DNA from: Candidatus Cloacimonadota bacterium
GTDB lineage: Bacteria; Cloacimonadota; Cloacimonadia; Cloacimonadales; Cloacimonadaceae
Length of the DNA stretch: 64,000 bases
Assembly: GCA_020532085.1 (NCBI GenBank)
Contig: JAJBAV010000001.1
Location: 176,759-240,758, forward strand
Direction: 5' to 3'
Under the pieces are notes generated by a model. The model was not told the DNA's origin, did no database searches, and worked only from the letters and a program-made list of their open reading frames with translations. Below, in pieces: positions 8,457-17,407 of this stretch (position 1 is the first letter of the stretch; each line of letters begins with the position of its first letter). Position numbers and translations under genes: made by a program.

Positions 8457-9881
8457 TTAGTTTTCGTCGTTTTCGAATTTAATCAGGCGACGGGTGAGGC
8501 GTTCGTCCACAACCGGATCGCCCATGTCTTTGTATTTCTGAACCTCGGGATCGAGGCGGATCTGGTCGGCAGTGATCAGCCGGGGCGTGATCTCGATGAT
8601 CAGATCGGAGTTTTCCACCAGCTCCTGACGGTGCTGGAAAAGCCTGCCGATGAAGGGAATGTCGCCCAGGAGCGGCAGTTTGTTCACTTTCTGGGTGATG
8701 TTGGAACTGAGCAGGCCGCCCACGATGATCTTGTGCTCGTTGGGCACGGTGACCGTGGAGGAAATGCGGCGCACCTTGGTGCGGGGCACATAGCCGCCCA
8801 CCAGTTCCGTGACAGAACTAACTTCCGGCGCGATGTGCGCGGTGATCTGGCCTTCGTCGTTGACCGTGGGGGTAACCGTAAGCATGATGCCCACTTCCTC
8901 ACGCTCCACCTGGATCTGCTTGTCGTTGTCGGTAACCACGAAGGGCACCACTTCACCGATGTGGATCTGGGCTTCGTTGCCGTTCAGGGCGGTGACGCGA
9001 GTGTCGGTGAGCAGCTTGGCGGCGTTGTTTTCCAGCAGCCAGTCGATGGTGATGTCGAAGGCGGTGAGCTGGCGGCTGAAATGGCCGATGTCGTTGAAGC
9101 CGTTGATCCTCTGGAAGTACTGCTGGTCCGGCAGGATCTCGAAATCGGTGGGGTTGCCGTAGGGCAGGTAGCCGTCCGGATCGCTGAAGTTGTAGGGTAA
9201 TCCTGTTCCCATGGCGTTCACGGGATCTTCAGCGATGATGGTGGTGAGGTGGTTGAGGCGGCTCCAGTCGATGCCGAATTTCTTGGCATCGGTGAGGCTG
9301 ATCTCGATCAGGCGCACCCGGATCTCGATCTGCTTCTGCGCCACGTCGATCTGCTGCACCAGGTCACGCACGCTTTCAAAGGTGTCGGTGTTGCCATAGA
9401 CCATGATGGCGTTCTGGCCTTCCAACGGGACCACGGAGACCTCGGAGTTGGTGAGCGCGTCGCTTACCTTGGTGGCGTCGAGGTTCTTAAGGTAGATGAT
9501 GTGGCTGCGCTGACCGGAAGATTCGGCAATGTTTTGCTGGGTTCCCACCAAGAAGGTGTTTTCTCCATAGATCTTGTAGGACAGGCCAGCGGATTTGGCC
9601 ACCAGTGAGACGGCGGTTTCGATGGGCACGTCCTTGATGCTAACGGTCACCCGTTTCTGTTCCCTGTCGGTACCAGTGGACTGGTCGGTTGCCAGCACGA
9701 TATTGGTGCCGCTGAGACGGGCCAGTGTGCTGAGCACAGAGGACAGGGGTTCGTCCACGCTGTTGAGGGTCACGGGTTTTCTGAGAGCGCTCGATTGTGC
9801 ACCCAGGGCTGCGATCCCCAGCAGGAAACTCAGGATCAGAGTGCAGATCATAAAGCGTTTGGACACGAAGGCGTTCAACAT
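8457..9881 (-). CDS. pilQ: Type IV pilus secretin PilQ (outer-membrane channel)
   Basis: The protein (474 residues from this start) is a secretin forming the outer-membrane pore for the pilus. A signal peptide ending near LGAQS is followed by an STN/N0 domain (KPVTLNSVDEPLSSVLSTLA) and an N1-type domain (IIYLKNLDATKVSDALTNSE). The C-terminal secretin core includes EVGIMLTVTPTVNDEGQITA, VRRISSTVTVPNEHKIIVGG and LPLLGDIPFIGRLF, all family signatures. It is short for PilQ because it lacks AMIN domains. An upstream in-frame ATG at 9911 exists, but the ATG at 9881 follows GGAG at a spacing of six. It lies between the pilP-like gene and the Ig lipoprotein gene. Confidence 0.93.
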   Translation of the reverse strand: MLNAFVSKRFMICTLILSFLLGIAALGAQSSALRKPVTLNSVDEPLSSVLSTLARLSGTNIVLATDQSTGTDREQKRVTVSIKDVPIETAVSLVAKSAGLSYKIYGENTFLVGTQQNIAESSGQRSHIIYLKNLDATKVSDALTNSEVSVVPLEGQNAIMVYGNTDTFESVRDLVQQIDVAQKQIEIRVRLIEISLTDAKKFGIDWSRLNHLTTIIAEDPVNAMGTGLPYNFSDPDGYLPYGNPTDFEILPDQQYFQRINGFNDIGHFSRQLTAFDITIDWLLENNAAKLLTDTRVTALNGNEAQIHIGEVVPFVVTDNDKQIQVEREEVGIMLTVTPTVNDEGQITAHIAPEVSSVTELVGGYVPRTKVRRISSTVTVPNEHKIIVGGLLSSNITQKVNKLPLLGDIPFIGRLFQHRQELVENSDLIIEITPRLITADQIRLDPEVQKYKDMGDPVVDERLTRRLIKFENDEN

Positions 9882-9913
9882 ATTTTCTCCAGCTTCGTTG
9901 TATTTTTTCATGA

Positions 9914-10459
9914 TTAATAGTTTTGATCGGTGTTTTGTTGCCTGAGATCCTCTTGCGAGAAATCGGGCATTTCGGGACGGGCCTGAATGCTCAGGGTCTG
10001 CGGCCCGCCATAGAAAATACCAACGTTTTGTTCATTGATCCAGGTGATGCGGCGTCCCTCGATCACGTCACCCACACCGCCGGTGTAGATCTTGTCCTGG
10101 TATTCCACCGTGACCAGCCGTTTCCCGGTTTCCTCGTCGATGTAGGTTCCGGTGGGGCGGAAGGTGTTGCGCAGGGCGTTTTCGAATTCCTTGGCCAGGT
10201 CGAAGCGGTCCTTGATGATGTTGCCCTGCCTAAGCGGATCGTAGGCCACCGTGAAGACAGTGTTCTTGCGCTCCAGGATGGATTCCTCGATGGACATGAT
10301 CTTGCTGCGCAGGGTGTCTGAGACAGATTCGTTGGTGTATTTGGACTGGTCCAGCACCTTGTCGTTCTGGGCTTTGTAAGTCACCAGGCGAATGGCGTAG
10401 GCCAGCAGGGCAATGAAAAGCAAGGCGATGGCGAGGTCTTTGAGATATCTGAATTGCAT
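9914..10459 (-). CDS. pilP: PilP/GspC-like pilus alignment protein
   Basis: This 181-residue protein has one N-terminal membrane segment (DLAIALLFIALLAYAIRLV). A helical region follows, then a small beta domain with GGVGDVIEGRRITWINEQNV near residues 132-151, resembling the GspC HR/PilP fold that contacts the secretin N0 domain. Its position directly between pilO and pilQ matches the standard pilMNOPQ order, and this position is the main reason for the name. Unlike classical PilP it has a membrane anchor rather than a lipobox. The start at 10459 follows AAGGAGG by six bases, one base after the pilO stop codon. Confidence 0.75.
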   Translation of the reverse strand: MQFRYLKDLAIALLFIALLAYAIRLVTYKAQNDKVLDQSKYTNESVSDTLRSKIMSIEESILERKNTVFTVAYDPLRQGNIIKDRFDLAKEFENALRNTFRPTGTYIDEETGKRLVTVEYQDKIYTGGVGDVIEGRRITWINEQNVGIFYGGPQTLSIQARPEMPDFSQEDLRQQNTDQNY

Positions 10460-10460
10460 G

Positions 10461-11012
10461 TCAGGCCTCCTTCTTAACCTTGAAGATGGACAGTTCCATG
10501 GTGATCCGGTAGATGTTGGCACTGCCGGATGACGCCTGGTTTTTCTCCGTTGCCTGCAGCGGCGCCACATCCAGATACTGGATCTTGATGATGTGGTTTT
10601 GGGCTTCCAGTTCGGAGATGAATTGCCCCATCTGCCGGAAAGTGCCTTGCAGTTCGATGGTGTAGGTGGTTTCGATCATGCCGGACTGGGTGAACTTGTT
10701 GGAGTCCGAAATCTTGACCAGCTTCATCTGGTTTTGGTCGCGCAACCTTTCGATCTCGCGCTGGAAGTTGTTGAGCTCGTCCACCGAAAACTTGGATTCG
10801 GTGGTGAGGCTGTTGTCGAGGATCTCGCGGAACTGGCTGAGCTGTTGGTCCATGATCATGGCGCTGTTCAGTTTTTCCAGGGTTGTCTTGATCTTCTTGT
10901 CATAGTTTTCGATCTCGCCGAGATTCTTTTTCAGGGAATTTCCGGCCAGCATGAAAAACAGCACGGAGATCAGGATCATGCCCAGGATGAAGACCAGGTA
11001 TTTCTCTCTCAT
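10461..11012 (-). CDS. pilO: Type IV pilus alignment protein PilO
   Basis: A 183-residue bitopic inner-membrane protein: one membrane helix at residues 5-24 (YLVFILGMILISVLFFMLAG), a coiled coil (about 28-105), then a ferredoxin-like periplasmic domain with IELQGTFRQMGQFISELEAQ, which is typical of PilO. PilN and PilO form the heterodimer linking PilM and PilP. The ATG at 11012 overlaps the pilN stop as ATGA, suggesting translational coupling. Confidence 0.9.
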   Translation of the reverse strand: MREKYLVFILGMILISVLFFMLAGNSLKKNLGEIENYDKKIKTTLEKLNSAMIMDQQLSQFREILDNSLTTESKFSVDELNNFQREIERLRDQNQMKLVKISDSNKFTQSGMIETTYTIELQGTFRQMGQFISELEAQNHIIKIQYLDVAPLQATEKNQASSGSANIYRITMELSIFKVKKEA

Positions 11013-11614
11013 TGTTCCACCGCCTTCTGGCCCAGGGCCGCCGAATCGCGGCTGTAACATTCGATCAGGAATTCCAGAATCTCGGTGTCCTTGGCCATCT
11101 GCCGGTTTTTTGAGCCGGATTTGATCGCGGGGAAGTCGTTGCTGATCTCAGGGTTGGCCTGCAAGCGCTGGACGAAGTCGTAAGTGACGTCGCCTTCCTG
11201 GATGCGCCGGTCCACTTCAATGATCCCGTTGAGAGTGAGCACGCCGTTGCTGAACTGGAACTTGCGCACGGCCAGCTGCTTGTCGATCTCCTGGCTGAGG
11301 GCTTCCAGCTTCTTGGTCCAGAAGATGCGGTCATTGAAGGTTTCGGCCAGCTTGGTGACGTCATTCACAGAAAGGTACTCGCCGCTGGTTTCAAATTCAT
11401 TCAGCTGTGAATTGATCTTGGTATAGTAGCTCCTGCGGTTATCCACTTTCTTTTTGAGGGAATTATTCAGCAACAGGAGTCCGGCGAACATGATCAAAGC
11501 CCCCAGCAGGAAGCCGATGACGGCATTGCGGAAGGCTTTGTTTTCCCGCTCGGTTTGCAGCTTGATCTCGCCATATTTGTTGAGGTTTATCCTGAAGAAA
11601 AAGTTTGGTGTCAT
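11009..11614 (-). CDS. pilN: PilN-like pilus alignment protein
   Basis: About 201 residues. A short cytoplasmic N-terminus containing FFFRINLNKYGEIKL is reminiscent of the PilN motif that binds PilM. One membrane helix (AVIGFLLGALIMFAGLLLLN) and a coiled-coil plus small-domain periplasmic part follow. A GTG six bases upstream (11620) is an alternative start; the ATG at 11614 has AGGG eight bases before it. It sits between pilM and pilO and overlaps pilO by four bases, as expected for the alignment subcomplex. Sequence divergence is high, so the name rests mainly on position and topology. Confidence 0.8.
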   Translation of the reverse strand: MTPNFFFRINLNKYGEIKLQTERENKAFRNAVIGFLLGALIMFAGLLLLNNSLKKKVDNRRSYYTKINSQLNEFETSGEYLSVNDVTKLAETFNDRIFWTKKLEALSQEIDKQLAVRKFQFSNGVLTLNGIIEVDRRIQEGDVTYDFVQRLQANPEISNDFPAIKSGSKNRQMAKDTEILEFLIECYSRDSAALGQKAVEQ

Positions 11615-11624
11615 ACTCACATCC

Positions 11625-12695
11625 CTATTCCTGCCGCATGGCCAGGCCTATGGCCAGGGCAAGCTGCGGATCCTTTTTGTCTGCGAATTTTTCCGGCATT
11701 TCCACATTGATGAAGGGCATGAAAATGTCCGTGGGAATGCTCACCTTTTCCTCGATGTATTCGCGGAGGCCGTTAAGCTTGGCAGTTCCGCCCATGAGGT
11801 AAAGCTTGCGAAAGTCACTGTTGCCGGCTTCCTTGACGTAGAAACGGAGCGAACGGCGCAGTTCTTCCACGATGACGTCTTCGGTGGATTTTTCCGAGAT
11901 GTCCAGCATGCTGATCGTTTGCTTGCTGGCCACGCTGGGATCGTCCAGAAGGCCGAATTCCAGCTTGTAGTTTTCGGCCGCTTCCCATTCCATCTGGCGT
12001 TTGCGCATGATGTCGCGGGTGAAGTTGTAGCCGCCGAAGGGGATGTCGCGGGCGAACAGCTTGGAATCCGGACCCCAGATGACCATGTTCGTGCGGTGGG
12101 CCCCCAGATTGAGCAAAACGTACACTCCTTCCTCCACAAAGGCGTTGAGGGCGAAGCTGTTGGCCACGGCTAGGGAATCAATATCCACGATGTTGGGATT
12201 CAATCCGGCCGTCACCAGGGTGTTGGTGTGTTCGTTCAGCAGTTCTTTGGAGGTGGCGCCCAGGAGGATGTTCATGTTGTTCGTTTTCTCCTCGACGTCG
12301 AGCACCTGGAAGTCCAGAACCATGTCCGTGCCGCTGATGGGGATGTGTTTCTTAGCCTCGAAGAACAGGGCCGATTCCAGTTCGTCATCAGGCAGGAAAA
12401 TGGTCTTGATCTGCTTGATGCTGGTGTTGTCCCCCCCCACAGAGGTTACCAGATGCTGGATCTTTTTGGGATTGATGTGCAGGGTTTTCATGATCTCGAT
12501 GATCACCGGGGCGAAGCGATCGGGGCGAAGATCGCTGGGCACGTATTCCACACCAATCGGCACTGTTGGCCGGATCTCGTAATTCAGCAGTTTGAAGCCT
12601 TCGTGCAGCTTTTTCAGATGCACGACCTTAACGCTGTGGCTGCCGATGTCGATCCCGACCGATTCTTTGATCTTGGTCGTTTTCGCTTTCTTCAT
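11625..12695 (-). CDS. pilM: Type IV pilus actin-like protein PilM
   Basis: A 356-residue cytoplasmic actin-fold ATP-binding protein that pairs with the PilN N-terminus. Signatures are the phosphate-1 loop VGIDIGSHSVKVV at residues 13-25, the LPDDELESALFFEAKKHIP motif near 101-119, the mid-protein NIVDIDSLAVANSF, and the adenosine loop LMGGTAKLNGLREYI near 305-319. Length is normal. It opens the core alignment genes and follows the large PilX-like gene by 31 bases. The start ATG follows AGAGGAAC. Confidence 0.95.
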   Translation of the reverse strand: MKKAKTTKIKESVGIDIGSHSVKVVHLKKLHEGFKLLNYEIRPTVPIGVEYVPSDLRPDRFAPVIIEIMKTLHINPKKIQHLVTSVGGDNTSIKQIKTIFLPDDELESALFFEAKKHIPISGTDMVLDFQVLDVEEKTNNMNILLGATSKELLNEHTNTLVTAGLNPNIVDIDSLAVANSFALNAFVEEGVYVLLNLGAHRTNMVIWGPDSKLFARDIPFGGYNFTRDIMRKRQMEWEAAENYKLEFGLLDDPSVASKQTISMLDISEKSTEDVIVEELRRSLRFYVKEAGNSDFRKLYLMGGTAKLNGLREYIEEKVSIPTDIFMPFINVEMPEKFADKKDPQLALAIGLAMRQE

Positions 12696-12726
12696 CGTTC
12701 CTCTTATCTCTGACGTTTAAATATCA

Positions 12727-14613
12727 TCACAGGAATTCCGGCGGGCGTTTGATCACCCAGTTCACCGCGGAGAAAGGCGTTTCGTCCTCGCGGTTCACTT
12801 CCGGGAAATCTATCGGTGAGATCCGGTAGAACCTGTCGTCGTAATAATAATTCTTTTTGTAGCCTGTGCCCGATCCTGTGGCCCCGGTATAGTTCACGTT
12901 CGTGAGTTGGAACCCAAAGACAGGATCGTTGTGACCCACCGCCTGCGGCGAGCTGGAAGGCCCGCAGTAATCCAGGGGCTGGTTCCAGTTGTTGTCCGAA
13001 GGCCATTCCGTGTCGTAGTAGCTGCGGTGCACGAAGCCCCTGCGGCGCTGGGAGATGGAGCCGTAAACGTTGATGTAACCACGTTCCAGATAGGGCACGC
13101 GCTCCGGCCAGAGAGGATTGTACCAGGGGTAGTCGATCCTCAGGTTGCGGTTGCCGGGGGTGTTGGTGGCCCAAAGCTGTCCCGGGGTGTGGGGAAAGCG
13201 GTAGCGATGCAGGTCGATCTTGGTGTAGGTTACGTTGTTCACCGTCACATCCGGCACGGAAGGATGGGGATGCTGGTATTCAAAGGTGAAAACCCCGTCC
13301 CCGTGCGAACTGTTCGGCCCGTCATCGCCCAAAGCGGCCATGGCCGCGTAGATCCAGATGCCGCCGAAGCCCGTGTCGGAACCGGAGGTGCCGTGCACGC
13401 GCAGCGAATCGATCGGGTCCCGGTAACCATATTTTACCACGATCGATTTTTCGGCAACCAGGCCCACCACGTCGGTGCGGTTGGATATGGGGCTGGTGCC
13501 CGGAGTGGTGTTCACCAGGGTGATGTCAGCCAGAAGAAAGAGGGTGTCGCCGCAGCCCCAGGTTTGGTAAGAACCGAAGTTACCCTTGAGCCAAAGTTTG
13601 TTGTGCACCCACTTGGAGGTGTTCAGGGCGGTGCCGTTGTTGAAGAATGACCAGACGGTGTCGCGCACGTCGTATTGATTCTGGTACAGATAAGTGTCCG
13701 GGTCCACGGGCGGATAGGGATTGTGCACGTCCGCGTATTGGCGGTAGGGGTCCTGAATGTCGCCCAGATAGGCGGTGTAGCCGGCGCCTTCCACATCCAC
13801 ATACATGATGTGGTCTGGATCGAAATAGGCGGGGCCCACAGTGTTGCCCCTCCGGCGGATGCTGGAGGCTTCGTCCGGGAAAATGGTGTAGGCGTAGCCT
13901 TCCGAGAGGCCGCCCTGGAAAACCTCGCTCTCAGAATAGGAGCCGGAGAACGAGATCACCTCCCCGTTGGTGGAAACCCAGCCGTAGAAGATCGGCCAGC
14001 CGTTGTTCACGCCACCGGAGGTCTTCTTGATCCAAATGTCGGTGTTGCTGTGCACGCGGCCGTGGAGGATGTCCGGGCCGTGAAAGTAAACGTTGGTGGC
14101 GTTGGGTGATTCGTCGGTGTCCGTGAAATACATGTATTTGGCAAAAGTCTCGGTTTCCAGGGTGTAGATGCCATATTTGCGGATCAGGGAAAACTTGGGG
14201 TTCATCATCGCCGTTTGCCCGATCCCGGATTTGGAACGGACCAGCGATTTGACCTGGGTCTGCTGGGCCTGGTCGCCCATCACCACGTCGTCCGTGATAA
14301 TGTTCAGTCCGCCCTTGGAGAGCAGCGATTGGATCCTGAAAGTCTTGCGCATCGCCGAGTTCACGATCTCCACGCTGCGTTCGGAAGTGCGCACGGGAAT
14401 GAGCACGGTGCCCATCTTCTGCGCGATCTTCTGGCCGCGGTAGGCCTCGCTGCGCAACAGGATCATGCTTTGGAAGCCCTCAAAATCGAACTGGAAAGCC
14501 ACCACGTCACGCATGGCCAGGCTGGACAGGGTGAATCCGGACATGACCCCGATCACCGCCAGCAGCATCGCGATGGCGATGTTTCCGCTGGGACGCTGGA
14601 ACATCTTAAACAT
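12727..14613 (-). CDS. Large pilus-associated protein, PilX/DUF4900-like
   Basis: A 628-residue protein with one N-terminal membrane helix (IAIAMLLAVIGVMSGFTLSS, residues 12-31) and a big extracytoplasmic domain. The region FHGPDILHGRVHSNTDIWIK resembles the 'HG.VHSN' pattern I associate with DUF4900/PilX-like proteins found with minor pilins. Tyr, Trp and Asn are very frequent in the second half. It has no canonical prepilin G|xxxxE site. It lies directly after two minor prepilin genes, so a role as a pilus tip or priming-complex component (like PilX/PilY1) is plausible inference. The start ATG follows GGGAGG. Confidence 0.65.
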   Translation of the reverse strand: MFKMFQRPSGNIAIAMLLAVIGVMSGFTLSSLAMRDVVAFQFDFEGFQSMILLRSEAYRGQKIAQKMGTVLIPVRTSERSVEIVNSAMRKTFRIQSLLSKGGLNIITDDVVMGDQAQQTQVKSLVRSKSGIGQTAMMNPKFSLIRKYGIYTLETETFAKYMYFTDTDESPNATNVYFHGPDILHGRVHSNTDIWIKKTSGGVNNGWPIFYGWVSTNGEVISFSGSYSESEVFQGGLSEGYAYTIFPDEASSIRRRGNTVGPAYFDPDHIMYVDVEGAGYTAYLGDIQDPYRQYADVHNPYPPVDPDTYLYQNQYDVRDTVWSFFNNGTALNTSKWVHNKLWLKGNFGSYQTWGCGDTLFLLADITLVNTTPGTSPISNRTDVVGLVAEKSIVVKYGYRDPIDSLRVHGTSGSDTGFGGIWIYAAMAALGDDGPNSSHGDGVFTFEYQHPHPSVPDVTVNNVTYTKIDLHRYRFPHTPGQLWATNTPGNRNLRIDYPWYNPLWPERVPYLERGYINVYGSISQRRRGFVHRSYYDTEWPSDNNWNQPLDYCGPSSSPQAVGHNDPVFGFQLTNVNYTGATGSGTGYKKNYYYDDRFYRISPIDFPEVNREDETPFSAVNWVIKRPPEFL

Positions 14614-14643
14614 GAAACCTCCCTTTCAGGAATTTTGGCTTAC

Positions 14644-15252
14644 TCATTTTTTTACCATCTTGGTGGTGAATTTCACCGCACGGAACTTGTCCTCGCCGGT
14701 CCTCACCCGCGCGTGCAGTTCCACCTGCACGGCCAGCACGTCCTGATCCGGATTGACCTTGGTGAACAAAAATTTGTCCACGATCATGTCATCCAGGTTT
14801 TCCTGTTTGGGAAAGATGTACAGCGGCGAGGCCACCTGAACTCCCCGGTGCACGTAGGTGCAACGCACCGCCCCGTCGTAGAGGTAAAAGTGCGCGTAAT
14901 CTGGCGTTTCCAGGCCTTTGTCCGTGGGCGGGGTGACGCGCAGTCCGGTGGCGGAGTTGGTGGTGGTGTTGGTGAGCCGCAGCCTCAGGGCGTTGGCCAC
15001 CCCATAATATTCCATGTCCTGCACGTTGCCCACCGGCACGCCGTTCTTGATCTGGTTAAGGCAGTCCAAGGCGTCCTTCTGCAGCTCGGCCCAGGCGGTG
15101 AGTTCCCGGTATTTGCTGAAAAAGGTGCCAATGCCCACCGCTGCCACAAAGATCAGCATCACCGAGATCGCCATTACCACGATAAGCTCAGCTAAGGTAA
15201 CGCCGCGTTGGCGGCCGAGCAGTGAGTTTCTAAAAGTTTCGTTGGTATTCAT
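14644..15252 (-). CDS. Minor prepilin (PilW/PulJ-like)
   Basis: About 202 residues. The class III signal has the form RQRG|VTLAELIVVMAISVM, with Glu at +5 and a hydrophobic helix after it, followed by a 160-residue globular head. Cleavage by a prepilin peptidase is expected, but no pilD gene is in the window. The upstream frame is open past the ATG at 15252, but that extension lies in the preceding prepilin gene and lacks homology. Only five bases separate it from that gene, and the Shine-Dalgarno is poor, so coupled translation is likely. Confidence 0.85.
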   Translation of the reverse strand: MNTNETFRNSLLGRQRGVTLAELIVVMAISVMLIFVAAVGIGTFFSKYRELTAWAELQKDALDCLNQIKNGVPVGNVQDMEYYGVANALRLRLTNTTTNSATGLRVTPPTDKGLETPDYAHFYLYDGAVRCTYVHRGVQVASPLYIFPKQENLDDMIVDKFLFTKVNPDQDVLAVQVELHARVRTGEDKFRAVKFTTKMVKK

Positions 15253-15257
15253 ATTAT

Positions 15258-15713
15258 TCAGGGGATGAAATAGTCTTCCCGCATGCGGATGTAGCGTTCG
15301 TTCCGGGAGCCGGGATCGATCCACCTGAAGGTTGCCTCCAGCTGTATGTAGTTCAGCAACTGCTCGTTGGATGTTTCCTGGGCGTTGCGGCTCACGATCG
15401 TCATGTTGCCGCGCACAACGCGGTCCGGGTTGTTGTCGTCGAGGACATACTGCTTGTTCACCTGCAGTTCGAAGGGTTTGCTGCGCGAATGGCGGTAATA
15501 TTCCATCTCCAGCTCTCCTGTGACCAGCAGGGTGGCCACCCGGTCGCGGTAATTGGTGAGGAGTTGCCGCTCCGCGTAAACGATGCCGATGTACACGGTG
15601 ACGATCATCACCGCGAGCACGGCCACCACCGCCAGGGTTTCCAAAAGGGTGATGCCGCTTTGCCTGCTGAGCAGGCCAAGCGGCTTCACCGTGCTTAATT
15701 CATGTTCATGCAT
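15258..15713 (-). CDS. Minor prepilin (PilV/GspI-like)
   Basis: This 151-residue protein has a prepilin signal SRQSG|ITLLETLAVVAVLAV with Glu at +5 and a long hydrophobic helix. The head domain contains LLVTGELEMEYYRHSRSKPF and a beta-rich tail. The ATG overlaps the pilT stop (TGATG). Together with the next prepilin and the DUF4900-like protein it probably forms a minor-pilin priming set. Confidence 0.85.
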   Translation of the reverse strand: MHEHELSTVKPLGLLSRQSGITLLETLAVVAVLAVMIVTVYIGIVYAERQLLTNYRDRVATLLVTGELEMEYYRHSRSKPFELQVNKQYVLDDNNPDRVVRGNMTIVSRNAQETSNEQLLNYIQLEATFRWIDPGSRNERYIRMREDYFIP

Positions 15714-16771
15714 CAGTTAAATCCCGCGCCGGAGGCGAACTGCTTGGGATTTTCGGCAAATTCCTCCGCGATGGTCCTTTCCACCAGGTTGTTCATCACC
15801 AGGTTGTAAAGCGACTGGTCGCGGGTTTGCATGCCTTCCTTGGTGCTGGCCTGAATGATCGAGGGGATCTGGTAGGTCTTTTCCTCGCGGATCAGGTTGC
15901 GCACCGCGGTGTTGGCCACCATGATCTCCAGGGCGGGCACCCGGCTCTTGCCGTCCTTGGTGGGCAGCAATGTTTGGGAGAGCACGGCTTCCAGGGATTC
16001 GGAGAGCATCGAGCGCACCTGCTGTTGCTGTTCCTTGGGGAACATGTCGATGATGCGGTCGATGGACTTGGTGCAACTGCCGGTGTGCAGGGTGGCAAAA
16101 ACCAGATGGCCGGTTTCGGCGGCTGTCAACGCCAACGACACCGTCTCCAGATCGCGCATTTCGCCCACCAGGATCACGTCCGGGTCCTCACGCAGAGCGC
16201 TTCTCAGCGCCGCCGTGAAACTCCAGGTGTCGTGCCCCAGCTCGCGCTGGTTGATCAGGCTGTTCTTGCTTTTGTGCACAAACTCGATGGGGTCTTCCAC
16301 CGTGATGATGTGGCAATAGCGGTTGTCGTTGATCGAATCGATCATCGTGGCCAGGGTGGTGGATTTGCCGCTGCCGGTGGGGCCGGTCACCAGGATCAGT
16401 CCCTTTTCCTTGTGCGTAAGCTTTTTCAGGATGTCCGGCAGATGCAGTTCATCGTAGCTTTTGATCTCGTTCGGGATCACGCGGAAGGCGCAGGATATCC
16501 CGTTGATCTGATGGAATGCGTTCACGCGGAAGCGCACGTCGTTGCTGAGCTTGGTGGAAAAGTCGATCTCCAGGTGTTCCTTGAACATTTCCTGCTGGAC
16601 TTCGTTCATCACCCCAAAGACCAGGGTTTCCACCTCTTCCACCGACAGGATGGGTAGGTTCAGCCTTTTCATCTTGCCGTTCACGCGCACCATGGGATGC
16701 GCGCCGGCCGCGATGTGCAGGTCCGAGGCCCCGGCTTCCGCCGTGAAGCGTAACAATTCGTGGATAGTCAA
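15713..16771 (-). CDS. pilT: Twitching motility ATPase PilT
   Basis: A 352-residue hexameric ATPase powering pilus retraction. The N-terminal domain has SDLHIAAGAHPMVRVNGKM (residues 16-34). The Walker A motif GPTGSGKST is at 130-138. The Asp box EDPIEFVH, the Walker B region ILVGEMRDLET and the His box FATLHTGSCTKSIDRIIDMF follow. The C-terminal AVRNLIREEKTYQI corresponds to the AIRNLIRE motif needed for retraction. It lacks the PilB zinc pairs. The start is 15 bases after the pilin stop codon. Confidence 0.97.
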   Translation of the reverse strand: MTIHELLRFTAEAGASDLHIAAGAHPMVRVNGKMKRLNLPILSVEEVETLVFGVMNEVQQEMFKEHLEIDFSTKLSNDVRFRVNAFHQINGISCAFRVIPNEIKSYDELHLPDILKKLTHKEKGLILVTGPTGSGKSTTLATMIDSINDNRYCHIITVEDPIEFVHKSKNSLINQRELGHDTWSFTAALRSALREDPDVILVGEMRDLETVSLALTAAETGHLVFATLHTGSCTKSIDRIIDMFPKEQQQQVRSMLSESLEAVLSQTLLPTKDGKSRVPALEIMVANTAVRNLIREEKTYQIPSIIQASTKEGMQTRDQSLYNLVMNNLVERTIAEEFAENPKQFASGAGFN

Positions 16772-16786
16772 GTTGATCCCTCCAGG

Positions 16787-17230
16787 TTACTCGGTGTCGG
16801 CTTCCACTCCTTCCGTGTTCGGATCGGTGAACTGGTCCACACCATAACCGTGGAACTTGCCTTCATCAACGTCGAACCACACCTGTTTGTCCGGTCCGCC
16901 GGGGAATTCTTCTTGGGATGTGGCGATGTACTTTTTGGGTGGGTTGCCGGTTACTTCAAACTTCCAATACCGGGTGGTGCTGGCGTCGAGGTTGGTTTCC
17001 TTTAGGGCGCGCTCAATGGTGTAATCCTGAGTGCTGCCATAGGTTTGGGCGTAAACTTTATAGGTGTTGCGGATGGCGCCAATGGCGGTCTGAGCTTCCG
17101 CGGAACGGGACTTCTCCACGTAGCGCATGTAGATCGGAACGGCCAGGGCTGCCAGGATGGCGACGATGATCACCACCACAAGAACTTCGATAAGGGTGAA
17201 ACCCTTCTGGTTTTTCAGTTTCCTGAGCAT
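16787..17230 (-). CDS. pilA: Major type IV pilin / GspG-like pseudopilin
   Basis: This 147-residue prepilin has a short basic leader and the canonical NQKG|FTLIEVLVVVIIVAILA site with Glu at +5. The helix extends through AVPIYMRYVEKSRSAEAQTA, and a short head follows (ends in EGVEADTE). It has a strong AAGGAGG Shine-Dalgarno and is first in the operon behind a sigma-54-like promoter, both consistent with the abundant structural pilin. A GspG-type pseudopilin cannot be excluded because the head is GspG-sized and has few cysteines. Confidence 0.88.
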   Translation of the reverse strand: MLRKLKNQKGFTLIEVLVVVIIVAILAALAVPIYMRYVEKSRSAEAQTAIGAIRNTYKVYAQTYGSTQDYTIERALKETNLDASTTRYWKFEVTGNPPKKYIATSQEEFPGGPDKQVWFDVDEGKFHGYGVDQFTDPNTEGVEADTE

Positions 17231-17276
17231 TTGTATTTCCTCCTTGCGGAACTTTTTTTCAGGTTGCTTTCACGTT

Positions 17277-17292
17277 TGCACGTTGCGTGCCA
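17277..17292 (-). promoter_or_regulatory. Predicted sigma-54 promoter of the pilus operon
   Basis: On the minus strand the sequence TGGCACGCAACGTGCA matches the RpoN consensus TGGCACG-N4-TTGCW, with GG and GC exactly 10 bases apart and one mismatch in the -12 box. It would give a leader of about 35 bases before the pilin ATG at 17230. Pilin genes in several other bacteria are known to be RpoN-dependent. A weaker sigma-70-like pair (TTGGAC...TTTATT) lies further upstream. Confidence 0.55.
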
Positions 17293-17407
17293 ATTCTCAG
17301 GGAAATTTCCATATCCATGAGATTCCAATAAATATCTTGACGCATTCTTGTCCAATCTTTTTTTTGCATCTGCTTTAAAATCACTCAGATTACTTAAGGA
17401 GATAAAC

